Origin: Aquificota bacterium
GTDB lineage: Bacteria > Aquificota > Aquificia > Aquificales > Hydrogenothermaceae
Direction: 5' to 3'
Length of the DNA: 32,081 bases
Assembly (NCBI GenBank): GCA_013153235.1
Contig: JAADEU010000015.1
Location: forward strand, 1 to 32,081
Part shown: positions 27,989-32,081 of the stretch, one piece after another
Position numbering within the stretch: the stretch's first letter is position 1
Layout of the letters: each line of letters begins with the position of its first letter
The notes under the pieces: model-generated
What the model was told of the DNA's origin: nothing
Seen by the model: only the letters and a program-made list of their open reading frames with translations
Database searches by the model: none
Translations under genes and position numbers: made by a program

Positions 27989-28017
27989 AATTGCTTATAA
28001 CAAGAGTTTCAGCAATT
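27989..28017. repeat. 7-bp inverted repeat
   Basis: AATTGCT-N15-AGCAATT. Confidence 0.4.
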
Positions 28018-28053
28018 CTGTTAATCCGTTATGTTTTTTGCCTGTTTTGTAGA

Positions 28054-28746
28054 TTAAATGCTATAACTTTCGAGGATTGACCTCAGTATGTAAAGTCCAT
28101 CTTCGGTTCCCAGTATGCTTTCTGCTGCCCTTTCTGGATGGGGCATCAGTCCAAACACATTTTTGGATTCGTTGGTAATACCGGCGATATTTTTAATTGA
28201 ACCGTTGGGGTTTGAATCATCCGTTATATTTCCAAACTCGTCGCAGTATCTGAGGATTATCTGTCCGTTGTCCTCCATTTTTCTGAGTGTCTCTTCATCT
28301 ACAAAGTAATTACCGTCGTGATGGGCGATTGGTATCTTAAGAATCTGTCCCTCTTCACACTGGTTTGTAAATGGTGTGTCGCTGTTTTCAACCCTGAGGT
28401 ACTGGTGTTTACAGACAAACTTACCGTGTACATTTGGCATCAGAGCTCCGGGAAGTAGATGTGCTTCGGTGAGTATCTGGAAGCCGTTACAAATCCCTAT
28501 TACAAGACCGCCTTTTTCGGCAAATTCTTTTACAGCCCCTGTAAGGGGTGTATGGGCCGCAAGTGTTCCAGGCCTCAGGTAATCACCAAACGAAAATCCC
28601 CCTGGCAGTACAACACAGTCAAAACCATCCAGTTTTTCTGTCCGGTAATCTATCAGCTGAACTTCCTGATTAAGGACATCCCTCAGAACCCTGTATGTGT
28701 CGTAATCACAGTTTGACCCGGGATAGACAGCAACACCAAACCTCAA
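28054..28746 (-). CDS. purQ: Phosphoribosylformylglycinamidine synthase subunit PurQ
   Basis: VAVYPGSNCDYDT, VLPGGFSFGDYLRPGTLAA, GICNGFQILTEAHLLPGALMPN, LMPHPERA. Confidence 0.97.
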   Translation of the reverse strand: MRFGVAVYPGSNCDYDTYRVLRDVLNQEVQLIDYRTEKLDGFDCVVLPGGFSFGDYLRPGTLAAHTPLTGAVKEFAEKGGLVIGICNGFQILTEAHLLPGALMPNVHGKFVCKHQYLRVENSDTPFTNQCEEGQILKIPIAHHDGNYFVDEETLRKMEDNGQIILRYCDEFGNITDDSNPNGSIKNIAGITNESKNVFGLMPHPERAAESILGTEDGLYILRSILESYSI

Positions 28747-28748
28747 TT

Positions 28749-28994
28749 CTAATCCTCCACAACTTCAAATTCGTAGTCTTCTATGATTTCGTTTACCAGT
28801 GCTTTTTTTGCCATTTCCTTTGCCCTTTCAATGGCCTTTTCCCTGTCTGTCTCCTCAACATAAACCTCTATGTATTTGCCGACCTTAACATCCCTGACCT
28901 CCGTAAAACCAAGGGACCTTAGATTCTCTGCAACTGCTCTTCCCTGTGGGTCAAGTACACCTTTCCTAGGCTTTATGAAGAACTTTACCAGCAT
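28749..28994 (-). CDS. purS: Phosphoribosylformylglycinamidine synthase subunit PurS
   Basis: 81 aa, KPRKGVLDPQGRAVAENLRSLGFTEVRDVKVGKYIEV; directly upstream of purQ. Confidence 0.96.
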   Translation of the reverse strand: MLVKFFIKPRKGVLDPQGRAVAENLRSLGFTEVRDVKVGKYIEVYVEETDREKAIERAKEMAKKALVNEIIEDYEFEVVED

Positions 28995-29034
28995 TAAACA
29001 CCTCTCAGCGGTTGTTTATTTAAAAAATATGATA

Positions 29035-30003
29035 TCACATATACTCTCCACTAATAAGCTTATAGAGGGTATCTGGCTCCACGGTGGCTGTTCCTATCTC
29101 ACCGACCACATAACCTGCGGCATAATTGGCGAGGGAGGCTGCTTCTTCCCATGTTGCACCGGATATCCTGGCGAGTGTTAGAACGGCAATTACTGTATCC
29201 CCTGCACCTGTTACGTCGTACACTTTTCTCGCCCGTGCCGGAATTCTTGAGGGTGCATTATTTCCCTGAAACAGGGCCATTCCTTCAGCCCCAAGAGTTA
29301 TCAGAAGGGTATCTATCCCGAGCTTTTCCATAATCCTTCTGCCCACATCCTCAACAGGGGCGGTCCTTTCCATTTTGATACATTCGTAGGCCTCTTTTCT
29401 GTTAGGGGTCATTGTGGTAACGCCTCTGTAAAGGTGGAAATTTGAAGGTTTTGGGTCAACAAATACCGGTTTACCTGACTTTTTCAGAACCTCCATTATT
29501 CTTTCATTAATTACCCCTTTGCCGTAATCCGAGACAATAACCGCATCAGAATCTTTCAATGATTCATTAACCTTTTGTATAAGAACCCGGGAAACATAAT
29601 CAGAAAGTTTTTCTCTACTTTCTCTGTCTATTCTTAAAAGCTGCTGATTTACTGCGATAACCCTGGTTTTTTCTGTGGTTAGTCTATCTGTGTCCACCAC
29701 AGTTATGGGATTTATATTCCTTTCTTCCATCAGATTTTCGAGCAATTTACCGGCTTCATCATCTCCTATAACCCCGGCCATGTATACCGATGCTCCAAGA
29801 GCAGATATATTCCAGGCAACATTAGATGCACCTCCGGGATTTACCGTTTCTTTCTTTACCTCAACTACAGGGACAGGGGCCTCAGGTGAAATCCTTTCAA
29901 CCTCTCCCCACAAATATCTATCCAGTATAAGGTCTCCAATAACAAGTACTTTCTTTTCCCTGAATCTGTCTATTATTTCCTTAGCTCTTTCCTTATTTAT
30001 CAA
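29035..30003 (-). CDS. ADP-heptose pathway kinase (HldE/RfaE domain I)
   Basis: VLVIGDLILDRYLWGEVERISPEAPVPVVEV, NPGGASNVAWN, SDYGKGV, TPNRKEA, VYDVTGAGDTVIAVLTLA. Probable TTG start at 30001-30003 after SD aaggtgg. Confidence 0.9.
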   Translation of the reverse strand: MINKERAKEIIDRFREKKVLVIGDLILDRYLWGEVERISPEAPVPVVEVKKETVNPGGASNVAWNISALGASVYMAGVIGDDEAGKLLENLMEERNINPITVVDTDRLTTEKTRVIAVNQQLLRIDRESREKLSDYVSRVLIQKVNESLKDSDAVIVSDYGKGVINERIMEVLKKSGKPVFVDPKPSNFHLYRGVTTMTPNRKEAYECIKMERTAPVEDVGRRIMEKLGIDTLLITLGAEGMALFQGNNAPSRIPARARKVYDVTGAGDTVIAVLTLARISGATWEEAASLANYAAGYVVGEIGTATVEPDTLYKLISGEYM

Positions 30004-30125
30004 CTTCCACCTTTGGTTTGAAATTTTTGTAAATAGTAATTTTATCACTGGAAAGGTGTGGTAGAAAATCTGATTTTGTATAGGACATTTTCTGTTTAAA
30101 AGTGGTGGTATTTAATGTATTGATG

Positions 30126-30152
30126 TTGACATTCCAGACAGGTTGTTATAAA
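30126..30152 (+). promoter_or_regulatory. Candidate sigma70 promoter for the small ORF at 30211
   Basis: TTGACA (30126-30131) and TATAAA (30147-30152), spacer 15 nt; TAAATT at 30149-30154 would give 17 nt. Confidence 0.5.
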
Positions 30153-30210
30153 TTTTATCAGCCAGCGGTGTCTACCCTGCTTTCATAAATTCCTTCAGGA
30201 GAGGAGGAAG

Positions 30211-30467
30211 ATGGAAGTGTGGGTAAGCATAGCCGGTGAAAAAAAGAACTCAGAAGATTCAAAAGGGAGCTGAGTAAAAACGGAAAAAACCTTATTGAAA
30301 CAGCCAGAAAAATCGCCCTGTGGTTCTACACCAGGGACCTGAGAAGGACAAACAGATGTATCAGACTCTACAGAAAGAAAGCTGACCCTGTCTCCACTTC
30401 AAAGGTTGAAAAGGCCAGAAAACTATTTGAAGAGGTCAGACCAAAAATAGAGGCCCTCTCCCAGTAG
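30211..30467 (+). CDS. Small basic protein, possible -1 programmed frameshift (or frameshifted remnant)
   Basis: SD gaggaggaag then ATG; 0-frame MEVWVSIAGEKKNSEDSKGS* stops at 30273. A_AAA_AAG at 30240-30246 joins the -1 frame ELRRFKRELSKNGKNLIETARKIALWFYTRDLRRTNRCIRLYRKKADPVSTSKVEKARKLFEEVRPKIEALSQ* (stop 30465-30467). Confidence 0.4.
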
Positions 30468-30958
30468 AGGGTCTCCCGGAAAAAAATATTTGAAAAATAA
30501 TGGAAAATCGCCGGAGTCCAGACATTTTTAAAGCGGTAATACAGAAATCCAAAAATCAACGACGGTATAAAAACCAGCAGTGAAAGCAAACCTGCCTCCA
30601 GTATTAAATGTGGAATGGTAAAAAGTATTGAACTGAATATAATTCCCCTGACAGCCCCCCATCTTACGGTCATGATGTTCTGTAGATAAGCCCTGAAAAA
30701 TATTTCCTCAGAAAGGGCAGTCAGGAAAGTTTCCGGATTCCAGAAGGATGATACAAAAGGAAAGTAAACTGCAGAAAAGAGTAACCCCCAGAAAATACCT
30801 TTCCAGTTGGGAAAATCCGGACGGGTATACTCAGGAAAAATAAGTGGAAACAGTAAAACAGTATAAACACCATAAATGGCTTCAGGTATATGAATTGAGA
30901 GAAAAACAAAAAATAATAAGCCTGAATACATTATGAAGTGAATCATTGACATTAACAT
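30368..30958 (-). CDS. CPBP-family (glutamic/CAAX-type) intramembrane protease
   Basis: Motifs SEEIFFRAYLQN, IPHLILEAG, PAIFHYFSN in a multi-TM protein. C-terminal ~33 residues are antisense to the ORF at 30211-30467. Confidence 0.8.
   Translation of the reverse strand: MLMSMIHFIMYSGLLFFVFLSIHIPEAIYGVYTVLLFPLIFPEYTRPDFPNWKGIFWGLLFSAVYFPFVSSFWNPETFLTALSEEIFFRAYLQNIMTVRWGAVRGIIFSSILFTIPHLILEAGLLSLLVFIPSLIFGFLYYRFKNVWTPAIFHYFSNIFFRETLYWERASIFGLTSSNSFLAFSTFEVETGSAFFL
30450..30475. terminator. Strong 10-bp stem-loop (orientation uncertain)
   Basis: GAGGCCCTCT-CCCAGT-AGAGGGTCTC with one G.T pair; on the minus strand it is followed by tatttttgg, on the plus strand by an A-rich stretch. Confidence 0.5.
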
Positions 30959-31008
30959 ACAACAGGAAATATCCTGATATCAAAAATAATTATAAGGGGT
31001 CTGTAACC

Positions 31009-32081
31009 TTGAATTTTTTAATTCTTTTTCTTCTCATTATCATCCCCTTTTTTTCCCATGGAGATGAACAGACTGATGAGGTCATAGTATTTACCAGAGA
31101 CGGTAAAACGGTAATATCCGGATTATCCATAGTAAAAGAAAACAGAAACAGAGCAGTTGTTAAGGTTCCCTCCGGAAAAAAAATCAGAGAGTATATCAGG
31201 GAACTATCAACCAATCCAGATATTCTGTACGCAGTTCCAAACTACAGGATAAAAGCACTGCTTGTTCCAGACGACCCCCTGTACCAGTACCAGTGGTATC
31301 TGAAAAAAATAAACATGGAAGGTGCCTGGGATATATCCACAGGTTCACAGACCGTTTATGTTGCCGTTATAGATTCGGGGGTGGATTATAATCATCCTGA
31401 CATAAAAAACAACCTCTGGATTAACCAGGATGAAACCACCGGAACGGACAACAATGCCAACGGCCTTGATGATGGATGTGAGGACGGCACAGACAATGAC
31501 GGCAACGGGTATATCGACGACTGTTATGGATTTAACGCTGTTACAGGTAGGGGTAGTGCCTTTGACGATTATGGTCATGGAACCCATGTTGCAGGTATTA
31601 TAGGTGCACAGGGAAATAATGCAACGGGAATAGCAGGGATAAACTGGGATGTAAAAATAATACCTTGTAAATTTCTGGACAGCAGTGGTTATGGAGAACT
31701 TAACGACCTTCTGACATGTCTGAATTACCTGAAGGATATTGAAGCAGACAAGAAAATTCAAATCCATGTGATAAACGGAAGTTATGGTTACACAGCTTCC
31801 ACAGAAGACCTGACCGTTGACTGTAACACCCAACCAGGTACGGAAAAATGTCTGATACAGTCGTTTAACGGGGTTTTTGTGGCAGCTGCAGGTAACGGGG
31901 GAATAGATTTTACAGGTGACAGCAATGATAATCAGGTGTTTCTACCTTGTAACTACTCTACAGTAAACAGTAATACCATATGTGTAGGTGCAACAGACCA
32001 GGCAGACAATAAATCATCCTACTCAAACTACGGATTTAAAACCGTAAATATTTTTGCCCCTGGAGGCTCAGCCCAGACTCC
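31009..32081 (+). CDS. Subtilisin-like serine protease (S8), exported, truncated by the window end
   Basis: TTG start after SD aagggg; MNFLILFLLIIIPFFSHGDEQTDEVIVF..., Asp motif VAVIDSGVDYNHPDI, His motif DDYGHGTHVAGIIG, VINGSYG, VAAAGNGG; open to the last base. Missing from the ORF track. Confidence 0.93.
   Translation, partial: MNFLILFLLIIIPFFSHGDEQTDEVIVFTRDGKTVISGLSIVKENRNRAVVKVPSGKKIREYIRELSTNPDILYAVPNYRIKALLVPDDPLYQYQWYLKKINMEGAWDISTGSQTVYVAVIDSGVDYNHPDIKNNLWINQDETTGTDNNANGLDDGCEDGTDNDGNGYIDDCYGFNAVTGRGSAFDDYGHGTHVAGIIGAQGNNATGIAGINWDVKIIPCKFLDSSGYGELNDLLTCLNYLKDIEADKKIQIHVINGSYGYTASTEDLTVDCNTQPGTEKCLIQSFNGVFVAAAGNGGIDFTGDSNDNQVFLPCNYSTVNSNTICVGATDQADNKSSYSNYGFKTVNIFAPGGSAQT

Noticed and set aside
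30211-30273. 20-aa stand-alone peptide MEVWVSIAGEKKNSEDSKGS as a leader peptide
   Set aside because: No repeated regulatory codons or attenuator hairpin follow directly; continuation in the -1 frame after A_AAA_AAG is the more economical reading.
31345-31833. 162-aa minus ORF at the window end
   Set aside because: Antisense to the S8 protease catalytic region, which has clear Asp/His motifs.

Overview
This is a dense, mostly housekeeping chromosomal window. Protein content and codon style suggest a thermophilic Aquificota bacterium, possibly Hydrogenothermaceae/Persephonella-like; that taxonomic guess is inference. I support about 31 protein-coding genes: a DUF5335-like fragment, mutL, glnD, groES-groEL, glnB-amtB, a beta-barrel porin, a comEC-like gene, a small membrane protein, mqnC, cdsA, uppS, a ybgF/cpoB-like gene, a CZB-GGDEF diguanylate cyclase, rimO, mtnA, yvcK, nadB, infC, a CDP-alcohol phosphatidyltransferase, trpF, a LolB-like lipoprotein, a TPR protein, a tandem Usp protein, leuD, a D-2-hydroxyacid dehydrogenase, purQ, purS, an HldE/RfaE-type kinase, a small frameshifted ORF, a CPBP intramembrane protease, and a subtilase that runs off the end. 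I saw no tRNA, rRNA, CRISPR array or intact IS element. The points most worth a second look are: (1) a small gene at 30211-30467 with a consensus -35, a strong SD and an A_AAA_AAG slippery heptamer that would join two frames, antisense to the tail of a CPBP protease; (2) a sigma54 promoter with two NtrC-like 17-mers 30 bp apart upstream of glnB-amtB; (3) infC starting at an AUU codon missed by the ORF track; (4) a TPR/LolB-like pair in a mixed operon; (5) a zinc-binding CZB-GGDEF protein with an unassigned N-terminal region; (6) interleaved inverted repeats in a convergent intergenic region at 27890-28017.
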